64,000 nt of DNA from CAYZJD01 sp964483455 (GTDB lineage: Bacteria > Acidobacteriota > Terriglobia > Bryobacterales > Bryobacteraceae), in contig CAZACK010000009.1 of assembly GCA_964483455.1 (NCBI GenBank), forward strand, positions 15,763-79,762, in the 5' to 3' direction. The notes below the pieces were generated by a model that ran no database searches, was not told the origin of the DNA, and saw only the letters and a program-made list of their open reading frames with translations. The translations under genes were made by a program, and so were the position numbers. This document shows positions 33,047-41,800 of the stretch, in pieces (position 1 is the first letter of the stretch; each line of letters begins with the position of its first letter).

Positions 33047-34846
33047 ATGGCTCGCGAATTCTCGCTGGTCCGGCGCGTGAACTGGCGGGCAGGATTGCGA
33101 GGAGCCGCCGTCATGGACGCGCTGCTCGTGCTGTGCCTCAGTACGGCCTTTGTGTCACCCGGCCAAGGACAGACGCGGAGACCGGCGCCGAGGTATTACC
33201 CGAACCGCTGGGTGTTCGTCTTCCTCGGGCTCGCCAGCGACGCCGAGGTCGAACAGATCCGCGAAATCGCCGGCACCGCCTCCGCGCACGGCCTGAACGG
33301 CATGGTTCTCACTGGCGGCCTGGATTCCCTCGACCGGCAGGACGCGGCGTATTTCCAAAGGCTCGACCGGGTACGACAGATCGCGGCTGAGAATTCACTC
33401 GAAATCATCCCGACGCTGTTCTCGGCGGGCTACGGAGGCTCGGTGCTGGCTCGAAATCCGAACCTCGCCGAAGGGCTTCCGGTGAAAGACGCACTGTTTT
33501 TGGTCTCAGGCGGGCAGGCACGGCTGCAACCGGACCCGGCGGCCGCTTTCGTGAACGGGGGCTTTGAGCAATATACGGGCAATAACTTCCCGGGCTACGT
33601 CTTCCACGACCGGCCCGGCCAGGTGAGCTTCGCCGACACCCGGGTGTCGCACAGCGGGCGGGCGTCCATCCGGTTTGAGAATTTCGGCAGGTTCGAGCAC
33701 GGCCATGGCCGGCTGATGCAAGAAGTCCCGGTGCATCCGTGGCGGTGCTATCGCGTTTCGGCCTGGGTCAAGACGGAGGCGCTCTCGCCCGTGGGCGCGT
33801 TCAACTTTATGGCGCTCGATGCCGGCTCCCGCGGCCTCTCTTATGTGACGCCGGAGATTCAGGCCACCGGCGACTGGCGCCAGATCCATTTCGGCTTCAA
33901 CAGCGGCGCCAACACGACGGTGCGGATCTACGCCGGAGTCTGGGAAGGAGTGAGCGGCCGGTTCTGGCTGGACGATCTTGAAATCCGAGAGGTTGGACTG
34001 GTGAACGTGCTGCGAAGAGCGGGTACGCCGGTGGCGGTGCGCAACGAGACCAGCGGCGCGGCTTACGAGGAAGGGCGTGATTACAGCTTCATCAGCGACC
34101 CGCTGCTCAACTTCCGCTTCGATCACGACGGGCCGGCGATCGGGATTCCCTCGGGCAGCCGCATCCGAGAGGGAGAACGGCTGCGCGTGAGCTGGTACCA
34201 CGGCATGAGCATCTACCAGGGACAGGTGAGCCTCTGCATGTCCGAGCCGGAGTTGTACGCCATCTGGGAAAACCAGGCGCGGCGCCTGCACGAAGCCATG
34301 GCGTCCCGAAGGTACCTGCTTAGCGCGGACGAGATCCGCATGGGCGGCACTTGCGAAGCCTGCAAAGGGCGCGGCATGAGCATGGCCGAGATCCTCGGCG
34401 ATTCGATCACGCGCCAGGCGGGCATCCTTCGGGGGCTGAACCCGGCGGCGGAGATTCTGGTCTGGTCGGACATGCTCGACCCGAACCACAACGCCGTACC
34501 CAACTACTACCTGGTGGACGGCGACTACACCGGCTCCTGGGACCATGTCCCGCGCGATCTCGGCATCATGTGCTGGTATTACGACAAGCGGCGCGAGAGC
34601 CTGGCGCATTTCTCCGGGCTGGGATTCCGGACATACGCGGCGGCCTACTACGATGCGGACACATTGGAGAACCCGGCCGGGTGGCTGGAGGCGTTGGATG
34701 AGACGCCTGGGGCGGCGGGCATCCTGTACACGACCTGGGAGAACAAGTACGCCTTGCTCGCCGCCTTCGGGGACCTGGTGTCGAAGCACTGGCGGCGGAT
34801 GCCGGCCGAAGCGCCTCGCGAGCCGTGGCCCGGACGACGGAGGTAG
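33047..34846 (+). CDS. Exported glycosidase-like protein (GH20-like barrel with inserted carbohydrate-binding domain)
   Basis: The 599-residue protein has an N-terminal signal (ALLVLCLSTAFVSPGQGQ; ATG 33113 is an alternative start). A barrel begins at about 50 (YYPNRWVFVFLGLASDAEVE). A beta-sandwich insert at about 165-320 (AFVNGGFEQYTGNNFPGYVF, to GRFWLDDLEIREVG) resembles CBM4/9. The barrel resumes with RYLLSADEIRMGGTC, AEILVWSDMLDPNHN and GAAGILYTTWENKY. The ADE pair in SADEIRMGG is where GH20 enzymes place Asp-Glu. Substrate unknown; family assignment is an inference from motif position. Confidence 0.68.
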   Translation: MAREFSLVRRVNWRAGLRGAAVMDALLVLCLSTAFVSPGQGQTRRPAPRYYPNRWVFVFLGLASDAEVEQIREIAGTASAHGLNGMVLTGGLDSLDRQDAAYFQRLDRVRQIAAENSLEIIPTLFSAGYGGSVLARNPNLAEGLPVKDALFLVSGGQARLQPDPAAAFVNGGFEQYTGNNFPGYVFHDRPGQVSFADTRVSHSGRASIRFENFGRFEHGHGRLMQEVPVHPWRCYRVSAWVKTEALSPVGAFNFMALDAGSRGLSYVTPEIQATGDWRQIHFGFNSGANTTVRIYAGVWEGVSGRFWLDDLEIREVGLVNVLRRAGTPVAVRNETSGAAYEEGRDYSFISDPLLNFRFDHDGPAIGIPSGSRIREGERLRVSWYHGMSIYQGQVSLCMSEPELYAIWENQARRLHEAMASRRYLLSADEIRMGGTCEACKGRGMSMAEILGDSITRQAGILRGLNPAAEILVWSDMLDPNHNAVPNYYLVDGDYTGSWDHVPRDLGIMCWYYDKRRESLAHFSGLGFRTYAAAYYDADTLENPAGWLEALDETPGAAGILYTTWENKYALLAAFGDLVSKHWRRMPAEAPREPWPGRRR

Positions 34847-34920
34847 GGGCCGGGTCCGCCGGCATCATTGGCATCGGCTGGCAGCTCGGAGGCCAGGCTG
34901 CACGCAATGCCTTCAATGTA

Positions 34921-34926
34921 TATAAT
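34921..34926 (+). promoter_or_regulatory. -10 TATAAT upstream of the FitA-like antitoxin gene
   Basis: A consensus TATAAT, 17 bp before ATG 34944, followed by ATGCATGCGG and a GGAGGT ribosome site at 34933-34938. The AT-rich dyad around it (TATATAATGCATGC) is a plausible antitoxin operator. Unlike many genes here, this one has a leader. Confidence 0.6.
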
Positions 34927-34943
34927 GCATGCGGAGGTGCTCG

Positions 34944-35174
34944 ATGGCTCAATTGACTGTCCGCAACCTTGCCGACGAGATCGTGCGGGCACTGAGGGTG
35001 AGAGCGGCTCGCCATGGCCGCTCCGCCGAGGCCGAACACCGGCTGATCCTCACCGAAGCCCTGCGTGGCGAAACCGATGATTTCTGGATGCGGGCGGACG
35101 GGTGCCGGGACAGTTCCCGCAGACAGCGTTCCGACAGCGGCGTGTTGCAGCGGGAAATGAGAGATACACGGTGA
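34944..35174 (+). CDS. FitA-like ribbon-helix-helix antitoxin
   Basis: ATG 34944 follows a good GGAGGT site. The 76-residue product opens with the ribbon-helix-helix domain AQLTVRNLADEIVRALRVRA ARHGRSAEAEHRLILTEAL, typical of FitA/VapB antitoxins, with a charged toxin-binding tail. The stop overlaps the start of the toxin gene (TGATG at 35172-35176), indicating coupled translation. Confidence 0.85.
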   Translation: MAQLTVRNLADEIVRALRVRAARHGRSAEAEHRLILTEALRGETDDFWMRADGCRDSSRRQRSDSGVLQREMRDTR

Positions 35175-35596
35175 TGGAAGCGGCCATTGTGGACGCGAGT
35201 GTCGCCGTGAAGTGGGTCGTGAAGGAGCCGGGGAGCGACCGCGCCCGGCTGCTGTCTCGAGCGAGGCTGGAAGCGCCGGACCTGCTGCCGATCGAATGTG
35301 CGAACATCCTCTGGAAGAAAGTCCGGCTCCGGGACCTCACGCGCGAGGAAGCCTCAACCCGGTTGGAACTGCTGCTTCGGGCGCCGGTATCCCTGGCGAA
35401 CAGCCGCGACGTTCTGGATGCAGCCCTCGTACTGTCCTTCGACCTGCGCCACCCGGTTCACGACTGTGTCTATATTGCCCTCGCCCTCCGGCGGGACCTT
35501 CCACTCGTCACCGCTGACGAGAGGCTGGTTGCCGCGGCAGGCAAGTCCCGTAACGTGGCCGGGCGTGTGATGCGGCTCGCGGATGTGCCGGACTAG
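35174..35596 (+). CDS. FitB/VapC-like PIN-domain toxin
   Basis: ATG 35174 gives 140 residues with a complete PIN domain: AAIVDASVAVKWVVKEPGSD (first aspartate), LLPIECANILWKKVR (glutamate), DVLDAALVLSFDLRHPVHDC VYIALA and LVTADERLVAAA (later acidic residues). A full set of catalytic residues and an intact antitoxin suggest a working ribonuclease toxin. The open frame upstream to 35102 is within the antitoxin. Confidence 0.88.
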   Translation: MEAAIVDASVAVKWVVKEPGSDRARLLSRARLEAPDLLPIECANILWKKVRLRDLTREEASTRLELLLRAPVSLANSRDVLDAALVLSFDLRHPVHDCVYIALALRRDLPLVTADERLVAAAGKSRNVAGRVMRLADVPD

Positions 35597-35632
35597 CGGA
35601 TGCCTGCCCAGCCTGATGAGGAGCCGGGACTG

Positions 35633-37120
35633 CTATGGCCGGCCGTCTCCGGCCGTGTGAGCGGCGGGGGCGGACTCGCGGAACACCTGGGCAGAGTACA
35701 CGTACAGAGCGGCGCCGGAATCGCGGTAACTTCGGGGCGGCAGACCGGCCTTCCTCGAGAGGTTTTCGAGAAACTGCTCCGGGTTCCAGCCGTTTTCCAC
35801 GGCGATCTGGGGCAGAAGCAGGCCCTGCTTGCCGTCGAGCACAATCACCGCGCCCAAGCCCGGCTTGAACTGGCGCCAGTTGGTGAGCCGCCTGAGCGGC
35901 GTCAAGAGCGAGACCTCCAGCAACAGCGGCCCGTCGGCGGCGGTGACCGGCGGGAATCGCGGATCCTCGGCAGCAGCGGCGATGGTGCGATCGGCCACCG
36001 CCTCGTAAACCGGCATCGTGCCGAACAGCGATCCGACGCAGCCGCGCAGCTTCCCGTTCTTCTTCACGGTGATGAAGACTCCCGTCCGCTGGTTGAGGTC
36101 GGCGCCGCGATCGGGGGCCGGCGGCGGAGTACGGTCCTTCTTCCCACTGGCCACATAGCGGTCCATCGTCTGCCGCGCGCAGAACAGGAGTTTCTTCTGG
36201 TCCGCTTCGCCTACCGCGAACGCGGAAGCGGGGTAGAACGCCAGTGCCCCGTAGGTGACGCTCATCGAATAGTTCTTCAGCAGCTCGCCGGAAGTGAGAT
36301 AGTCCATCGGGCCGAGGTAGATATCTTCGTTCAATCGCGACAGCGCCGCCATCAGTAGCCGGATCGGCCCACGGCCGCAGGTGGTGTCGCCCGTCGAGGA
36401 AAGCCACCGGTCGAATTCGCCGATATCGAGCGTGCCGATCTTCTCGAAGGTCGCCATCGCCCGCTGGAAAAGCTTGCGCGGCAGTTCCTTGTCGTTGGGG
36501 AACGGCGCATAGCCGTAGGCCTCGCCGTAGTGGGTGAAGTCCGACGAGGCGATGACCACGTCGCCCTGCTCGATTCGTTTGGCCAGCTTCGCGGCCGCCC
36601 GAGCCATCTCATCCGGGGCGAGTTCCCCGACATACAGCGGGACGAAGCCCTCTTTCAAGGAGGTCCGCTGGAGGAACGGCAACTGGCTTTCGAGGGAATG
36701 GTCGCAAAGCTGGTCCTCCGGCCCCTGCCGGAATCCAAGCTCCTTCACCAACGCCTGGTTCACCCGGATCTCGCCGAGCGGCGTCGCATAGGCGGAAACC
36801 TGAGGCGACACCACGCCGGCGAACGGGCGGCGGTGACTGAAGCCAAGGACGATCGCGTTCCGCGGCGTGTCCAGAAGGCGGTAGGCCGCCGCCGCAGTCG
36901 AACCGGAGTATTGCAGGGCGGCGTGGGGGGCGATCAAGGCCCGCAGTTGCTTCCGAGGAGGCGAGCCGCCCATGCGCCTGGCGGCGACGCTGTAGCATTG
37001 ATCCAGCAGTTTCTCGAGCGCCGCCCGATCGGCCGGATACCACTTCCCTTCGAAGGGGGACTTGTGGACCTGCCCGGAGGCGCAGGCGGACAGCAACAAG
37101 GCGGCAAGGATTCCGCGCAT
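35633..37120 (-). CDS. Exported Memo-AMMECR1 fusion (AmmeMemoRadiSam proteins B and A)
   Basis: ATG 37120 starts a 495-residue protein with a short lipoprotein signal (MRGILAALLLSACASG). Residues of about 20-290 are a Memo domain: GKWYPADRAALEKLL, RALIAPHAALQYSGSTAAAA, GFSHRRPFAGVV, then the conserved DHSLESQLPFLQ and VIASSDFTHYG. Residues of about 310-490 are an AMMECR1 domain: TGVFITVKKNGKLRGCVGSL, DPRFPPVTAADGPLLLEVSL. The two are usually separate genes beside a radical SAM gene; none is seen here. Its start overlaps the stop of the preceding gene (TGATG), forming an operon with the two PHP-type hydrolases. Confidence 0.87.
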   Translation of the reverse strand: MRGILAALLLSACASGQVHKSPFEGKWYPADRAALEKLLDQCYSVAARRMGGSPPRKQLRALIAPHAALQYSGSTAAAAYRLLDTPRNAIVLGFSHRRPFAGVVSPQVSAYATPLGEIRVNQALVKELGFRQGPEDQLCDHSLESQLPFLQRTSLKEGFVPLYVGELAPDEMARAAAKLAKRIEQGDVVIASSDFTHYGEAYGYAPFPNDKELPRKLFQRAMATFEKIGTLDIGEFDRWLSSTGDTTCGRGPIRLLMAALSRLNEDIYLGPMDYLTSGELLKNYSMSVTYGALAFYPASAFAVGEADQKKLLFCARQTMDRYVASGKKDRTPPPAPDRGADLNQRTGVFITVKKNGKLRGCVGSLFGTMPVYEAVADRTIAAAAEDPRFPPVTAADGPLLLEVSLLTPLRRLTNWRQFKPGLGAVIVLDGKQGLLLPQIAVENGWNPEQFLENLSRKAGLPPRSYRDSGAALYVYSAQVFRESAPAAHTAGDGRP

Positions 37121-39237
37121 CACTCTTGCCTCAAGTGTAGCGGCTGTGTGAACGCGCCGTTCACCGCCGAATCCCAAGCGGCAAATCGGACCCATTTCTG
37201 GCCCTTGAGATCCACGGGGATGCGAAAACGCTCCGAGCCGAACGGCGGCCGGCCCGTCGCCGGAATCACGTGGCGACCGATCTCGCGGCCGTCGCCCCAG
37301 ACGACCTCGACGAACTCCAGCGGGAAGGTCCACTCCACCTCGGCCTCCACGCGGCCGGCGGCCAGCCGGAAATCGCGGATCAGCACTTCCCCGGTAGTGA
37401 CAAAGAACCGGCCCGCGCGGAGCGCCGTTACGATCGGGCTCCAGTCATCCGGCCCGGGGAGCGAATCCAGACGGACGTAGTTCACGTTGAAGTCGCCGTA
37501 GAGGTCGTATTCCGGGAATTTCTTGTAAGTGTCCACCTCGCCCAGCAGGTACTTGGGACGGCCCCAGTTGTTCATGTCGTCCAGCACGTCGAAACAGCGC
37601 CGCTCGCAAAGGCGCTGCTCGGAGAAATCCACCGGCAACGCCTTGAACGCGCCGCCCAGCCAGCGGTCGCTCCGAAAGTAATCCGTGTCACGGATCTTGT
37701 CCGGAAAACCGGTGGAGCCTTTCGTGCGCGGGTGAGTCTGCCAGACGAGGGCGTTCTCCTGTCGGAGCATAGCGAGGACATCGTCGGCGCTGGCCGTGTG
37801 ATAAACCTGCCCGTACTTCGGGTGGCTTTCGCTTGCGGCAGCTCCCGAGGCGCGTTTGTGGGTCCAGTACACCGGCTTCGGGAACAAGATGTTGTAGTGG
37901 CCGCCGAGCCAGGCGTTCGGCTCCTCGCCGGGGAGGATGAGGAAATCGCGATCCGAATGCCTTCGGCAGGCTTCATAGTAGTCCGCCAGCTCCCGAAGAC
38001 GGATCTCGCCCGGGTCCTGGGGATGGCCGTCACCGTGGAAGTCGCAGAGGTAGACGATGTTCGCGCCGAGCGCCTTCATGGCAGGGATCCAGGGCGCTTG
38101 CGTGTCCAGGCTCCCGGAGTTCAGCAGTTCCTCGGTGAAAGCCGTGTGGAAGTGCGTGACCATCGTCTGATAGCCGGGAAGAGCTTTGTAACGATCTCCG
38201 TGCGTGTAGGCGAGAACGGCATCGCGCGTGGCGGCGGCGTCCTCGCCGCTGAGGTAGAAGTACACCGGCATCCGCTGCCAGGTTCCGGGAGGCGCGTTAT
38301 AGAGGGCGAACACGCGGTCGACCCAGACCGGGTTGTAGCCTTCGTGCGTATCGCCCTGGCGCACGCCGAGCGAGTAGGAGTTCTCGGAATCCTTGCGCAG
38401 CCAGACAAAGCCGAGGTTGATTTCCAATTGCCGTGCGAAGAAGAACTGGTGTGGCGGGGGCAGAACGGCGATGCTGCCGGCCGGGCCTTCGGCGACGGCC
38501 AGCCGGTTCCTGGCCCGCAAGGGGAGGGGGTCGCGATTGGGCAAGCCGCCGAACTCGTGCTTCTGGGCATTGCCGCCCACGTCGCGCCAGCGGACCCGCG
38601 CCAGCAGGTCCGTCGTGAACCCTCGCAGTCCCGCGGCGTACTTGTACGCGACGGAAGGCTCGGCCGTCGCGGCGATGGCTTCCATGCGGAGAAGATTGGA
38701 GCCGCGATAAACGGTGAACCGCAACCGTCCGGAGAAGCTCCCCATCGACAGGCCCGGGAATTCGATTTCGAGGCGGGCGCCGTTGGTTCGGGCGGCGCAG
38801 TTCCCGGCGCGGAAAGTCGCCTGGCTGCGGTGAATCTCTTCCGCGCGCCGGGGCAGGCCGGGTTGGTCTCCGCTTCCCGGCACTTGCAAGGGCGCGTCCC
38901 AGTAGACCCACCAGCGCAGGTCTTCCGGCAGGCCGTGCCCGGTGCGGCGCACGCCGGTGACGACTGTGAATTCCGGCGCCAGATCCGCGGCGAGCACGGA
39001 CCAGCGGCCCGATCCTCGCCGGACCGCGAACTCCCGGATCACCGGCCGCGACTCAGAGATGGCGAACCGGGCCGTCAGGCTCTGGCCACGCTCGCCCGCC
39101 CAGGCAACTTCGAGCGAATCGCCGTCGAGCCGGGCCTCCAGTCCGGGTGAGGGCTTGCAGGCGCTGAGATCACAAGACAGCTCGACGGCGCCGGCAAGGG
39201 GAATGAACACGAGGAGGGACAAGGCAACGTATCTCAA
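37120..39237 (-). CDS. Exported CehA/McbA-like PHP metallohydrolase
   Basis: The 705-residue protein starts at TTG 39237 with a Sec signal (RYVALSLLVFIPLAGAVEL). The first 330 residues are beta-rich. The PHP-type metal site follows: MVTHFHTAFTEEL, NIVYLCDFHGDGHPQDPGE, LILPGEEPNAWLGGHYNIL, LVWQTHPRTKG and the late LLGEVDTYKKFPEYDLY. This resembles CehA/McbA carbamate-type hydrolases and other exported PHP proteins. The substrate is unknown. It lies 9 bp after the CpsB-like gene and overlaps the Memo-AMMECR1 gene. Confidence 0.72.
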   Translation of the reverse strand: MRYVALSLLVFIPLAGAVELSCDLSACKPSPGLEARLDGDSLEVAWAGERGQSLTARFAISESRPVIREFAVRRGSGRWSVLAADLAPEFTVVTGVRRTGHGLPEDLRWWVYWDAPLQVPGSGDQPGLPRRAEEIHRSQATFRAGNCAARTNGARLEIEFPGLSMGSFSGRLRFTVYRGSNLLRMEAIAATAEPSVAYKYAAGLRGFTTDLLARVRWRDVGGNAQKHEFGGLPNRDPLPLRARNRLAVAEGPAGSIAVLPPPHQFFFARQLEINLGFVWLRKDSENSYSLGVRQGDTHEGYNPVWVDRVFALYNAPPGTWQRMPVYFYLSGEDAAATRDAVLAYTHGDRYKALPGYQTMVTHFHTAFTEELLNSGSLDTQAPWIPAMKALGANIVYLCDFHGDGHPQDPGEIRLRELADYYEACRRHSDRDFLILPGEEPNAWLGGHYNILFPKPVYWTHKRASGAAASESHPKYGQVYHTASADDVLAMLRQENALVWQTHPRTKGSTGFPDKIRDTDYFRSDRWLGGAFKALPVDFSEQRLCERRCFDVLDDMNNWGRPKYLLGEVDTYKKFPEYDLYGDFNVNYVRLDSLPGPDDWSPIVTALRAGRFFVTTGEVLIRDFRLAAGRVEAEVEWTFPLEFVEVVWGDGREIGRHVIPATGRPPFGSERFRIPVDLKGQKWVRFAAWDSAVNGAFTQPLHLRQE

Positions 39238-39246
39238 GCGGAATCC

Positions 39247-40005
39247 CTACCAGAAGTGATACCACTTTTGTCGCGGCGGTTCTTCGAACTGGACGTCCTC
39301 GATGGGCTCGCCGGCGATGACAGCGCCGGGATTCCTGACGAACAGCCGTTCAGCGCAGGCGGCGCCGTAATTCCTGGACACATAGCCAAACGCCTCGTCA
39401 AGCAGCGGCGGCCGGTCCTTGGTGTCGTGCGCATCGCTGGCGACGATGTGCACCAGGGCCCGCCGCATCAGTTCGCCGGCGAAATCCTTCGCGTGCCGGC
39501 CGAAGCGGCCGAGCAGCGACATCGCCGTCACCTGCAAGTAGCAGCCGTCGCGCACCCAGGTCTCAAGCTGGCCGATCCGCCGTTGCAGCAGCGAGTTCCG
39601 TTCCGGATGAGTGACGATCGGGGTGATCCCCGCCAGCCGCATCCGCTGGAACACTTCGCCGGCCGTCCGCGTGATCAGGAGCTCGGAGAACTCCACCAGA
39701 ACGTATTGCTTCCCATTGATGGCGTACCTGGCGGGGTGGGCGAGGGCGTCCTGGATGTTGTCGTAGTGCAGGTGGAAATCGCAGCCGCGGTGAATCCGGA
39801 TGACCGGACCCGAGGCTTCGGCGAGTTCGGCGATTTTGCGGTCCACCAGCTCCGGATCGAAGGAGAATTGGAGGTTGCTATGGGGAGTGGCGACGATGTC
39901 GGTGGTGCCGCCGGCGGCCGCCATGCGGACCATGGCGACGGCTTCTTCCAACGTCTGGGGACCGTCATCCAGGCCCGGCAGAATGTGGCTGTGGATGTCG
40001 ATCAT
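39247..40005 (-). CDS. CpsB/CapC-type PHP-fold tyrosine-protein phosphatase
   Basis: A 252-residue cytoplasmic metallophosphatase. The metal-ligand pattern is complete: MIDIHSHILPGLDDGP, GGTTDIVATPHSNLQF, RIHRGCDFHLHYDN, VLVEFSELLI, ITPIVTHPERNSLLQRR and HIVASDAHDTKDRPP. In Firmicutes and others such enzymes dephosphorylate the tyrosine kinase that controls capsule export. No capsule cluster is adjacent, but it heads a three-gene operon of exported hydrolases. Confidence 0.92.
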   Translation of the reverse strand: MIDIHSHILPGLDDGPQTLEEAVAMVRMAAAGGTTDIVATPHSNLQFSFDPELVDRKIAELAEASGPVIRIHRGCDFHLHYDNIQDALAHPARYAINGKQYVLVEFSELLITRTAGEVFQRMRLAGITPIVTHPERNSLLQRRIGQLETWVRDGCYLQVTAMSLLGRFGRHAKDFAGELMRRALVHIVASDAHDTKDRPPLLDEAFGYVSRNYGAACAERLFVRNPGAVIAGEPIEDVQFEEPPRQKWYHFW

Positions 40006-40041
40006 GGAAGCCGCCGGCAGTCCGCTCGAAGGCCGAAAGCT

Positions 40042-40548
40042 TCAGATGAACATCTCTTCGTCGCTGGTGGCTTGCTCGACGGAGATCGGGCGGCCCCGGA
40101 AGAGGAACGAGAGGCCGGAGGCCAGCCCTACGGCCAGGCCGTTGAGCTCGCGAAGAGGACGCAGGACTCCGCTCTGCAAAGCGGTGGCGGTGTCCTGAAC
40201 CTTGCCGATCACGTCGTCCATGACCAGCTCAACGCGGTCAAGCTGCACCCTGGCCCGCGCGGTGGCGTCACCGAGCACGGAATCGACCCGGACGAGCTGC
40301 GCCTTGGCCAATTCCAGGACTTCGCTCGTCTTGGAGCTCACTTCCGCGATCTGCTTCCGGCTGGATTCCATGGCGGTTTGCACGGATTGGACCAGCGACT
40401 CAGCCTGGCCGGCGATAAGCGCCACCTGCTGCTTGGTGGCTTTCGAAGTCCTGTACATGGCGAACAGGACGAGGGCCTGCATCACCAATGCGACCGCCGC
40501 CACGAGCACGGCGGCCGCCATCACGGGGACAAAGGATTCTGCGTTCAT
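40042..40548 (-). CDS. Membrane-anchored coiled-coil protein (DUF948-like)
   Basis: The 168-residue protein has one membrane helix (VPVMAAAVLVAAVALVMQAL VLFAMY), then a long coiled coil (ATKQQVALIAGQAESLVQSV through VMDDVIGKVQDTATALQSGV) and a short hydrophobic stretch. This layout matches DUF948-type proteins of unknown role. It lies 29 bp downstream of the YtxH-like gene and probably forms an envelope-stress-type pair with it. Confidence 0.7.
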   Translation of the reverse strand: MNAESFVPVMAAAVLVAAVALVMQALVLFAMYRTSKATKQQVALIAGQAESLVQSVQTAMESSRKQIAEVSSKTSEVLELAKAQLVRVDSVLGDATARARVQLDRVELVMDDVIGKVQDTATALQSGVLRPLRELNGLAVGLASGLSFLFRGRPISVEQATSDEEMFI

Positions 40549-40577
40549 TGCATCTGGCTCATCGCCGGAAGATGACT

Positions 40578-40886
40578 CTACCCTTCGGTCTTGGCTGCTT
40601 CGGCGCCGCCGCCGACGGCTTCACGATAGGCTTGTTTGCCGGCTTCCACCGCCGCCGCCAGTTGCTCCTTCTGGCGCTGGAGCGCGGCCTTGCCTTTCTC
40701 GACCACGTCGCCGGCGGAGTCATACAACTCCTCGCCGCGGCGCTTGAGGTATTCTTTGCCCTCCCCGGCCTTCGTCCGGATCAACTCCCTGGTCTCTTGC
40801 CCGGATTTCGGGGCAAACAGGATGCCGACGGCCACGCCGATCCCAAGGCCGAGAAAGAAGTAGGAGAGTCTCTTGTCGTCATTCAT
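40578..40886 (-). CDS. YtxH-domain protein
   Basis: A 102-residue protein with an N-terminal membrane helix ending in the YtxH hallmark (YFFLGLGIGVAVGILFAPKS G), then a charged helical tail rich in K, E and A. A good AGGAG ribosome site precedes ATG 40886. YtxH proteins are small membrane proteins linked to general stress in Bacillus. Confidence 0.85.
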   Translation of the reverse strand: MNDDKRLSYFFLGLGIGVAVGILFAPKSGQETRELIRTKAGEGKEYLKRRGEELYDSAGDVVEKGKAALQRQKEQLAAAVEAGKQAYREAVGGGAEAAKTEG

Positions 40887-40994
40887 GTTTGTTCTCCTGA
40901 GTGGTCCAACAGTTCAAGAAATCCGCTTGTTTTCCTCTGCATACTAGCATACTCCTCTCCGGCCGCCTGGAGACGGCGCGGGGCGAGCGCGTGC

Positions 40995-41000
40995 TACAAT
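40995..41000 (+). promoter_or_regulatory. -10 hexamer TACAAT, 6 nt before the recX GTG
   Basis: TACAAT, six bases (CGCGCG), GTG 41007. No ribosome site can be placed; leaderless geometry. Confidence 0.65.
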
Positions 41001-41006
41001 CGCGCG

Positions 41007-41549
41007 GTGCGCAAGGCGAAGAAGCTCGATGCCGCGGCTCTATGGGAGTACGCGCTTCGGACGGTCGGAGGCCGGGCGCAGTCGATCGGCGAACTCCGCG
41101 AGAAGCTTCGCCTCCGCGCGGAAAGAGCGGCCGACGCCGACGAAGTCCTCCGGCGCCTCAAGGAACACGGCTACCTGGACGATCGGCGATTCGCCGAGAT
41201 CTTCGCCGCCAGCCGGCTGGAGAATCAGGGCTTCGGCCGGAGCCGCGTCCTGCGGGACTTGCGCGCGCGCCGGGTGGCGCCGAAGGTCGCCGAGCAAGCC
41301 GTGCGCCAGGCGTATGAGCAGGTGGATGAGGTGCAACTGATCGAGGACTTCCTCGCCCGCAAGTACCGAAAGATCTCGCTGGCGGAGTTCCTGGCCGTCC
41401 CGAAGAACCTCGCATCCGCATACCGTAAGCTGCGGCTGGCAGGCTTCAGCTCGGGAAACACGATCCGGGCGCTGAAGCGGTACGCGAGCGAGGCGGACGA
41501 ATTGGAGTCGCTGGAGACGGCCGGGGAGGAGGATGGCAACGGAATGTAG
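41007..41549 (+). CDS. recX: Regulatory protein RecX
   Basis: GTG 41007 gives 180 residues with the three-helix RecX repeats: ALRTVGGRAQSIGELREKLR, LKEHGYLDDRRFAEIFAASR and GRSRVLRDLRARRVAPKVAE, with a final repeat YRKLRLAGFSSGNTIRALKR. RecX binds RecA filaments and limits their activity. recA is not in this window. The upstream open frame is antisense to the YtxH-like gene and is not coding. Confidence 0.9.
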   Translation: MRKAKKLDAAALWEYALRTVGGRAQSIGELREKLRLRAERAADADEVLRRLKEHGYLDDRRFAEIFAASRLENQGFGRSRVLRDLRARRVAPKVAEQAVRQAYEQVDEVQLIEDFLARKYRKISLAEFLAVPKNLASAYRKLRLAGFSSGNTIRALKRYASEADELESLETAGEEDGNGM

Positions 41550-41800
41550 CCCCTCCGTCTCGCAAGCAGCAGCCGGCTTTGCCTGTTCCGGCAAACGGCC
41601 GCGGACCTTGGGTTTGCGCAAGGCAAAAGGCAAAAATCAAGAGGCAAGAATGATGGCGCGCCTTCGGCGGTCTTCTTCCTTTGCGGGCGGTGCGTGGCGC
41701 CGCGCCACTGGGGGCGCCGTCCAGCCAAAAAATGTAGAAACTGTATGGTCGAGACTCGACCCGGCACGCTGAAGCGAGCGCCACAATCTCCTCACAGGCC
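41550..41800. other. Intergenic region with simple-sequence tract
   Basis: Between recX and the convergent TIGR03790-like gene. It contains a GGCTTTGCC...GGCAAACGGCC hairpin at 41572-41602 that may end the recX transcript, then an A-rich run (GGCAAAAGGCAAAAATCAAG) and GGCGCGCCTTCGGCGG, similar on the opposite strand to sequence at 21775-21830. No gene is seen. Confidence 0.5.
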
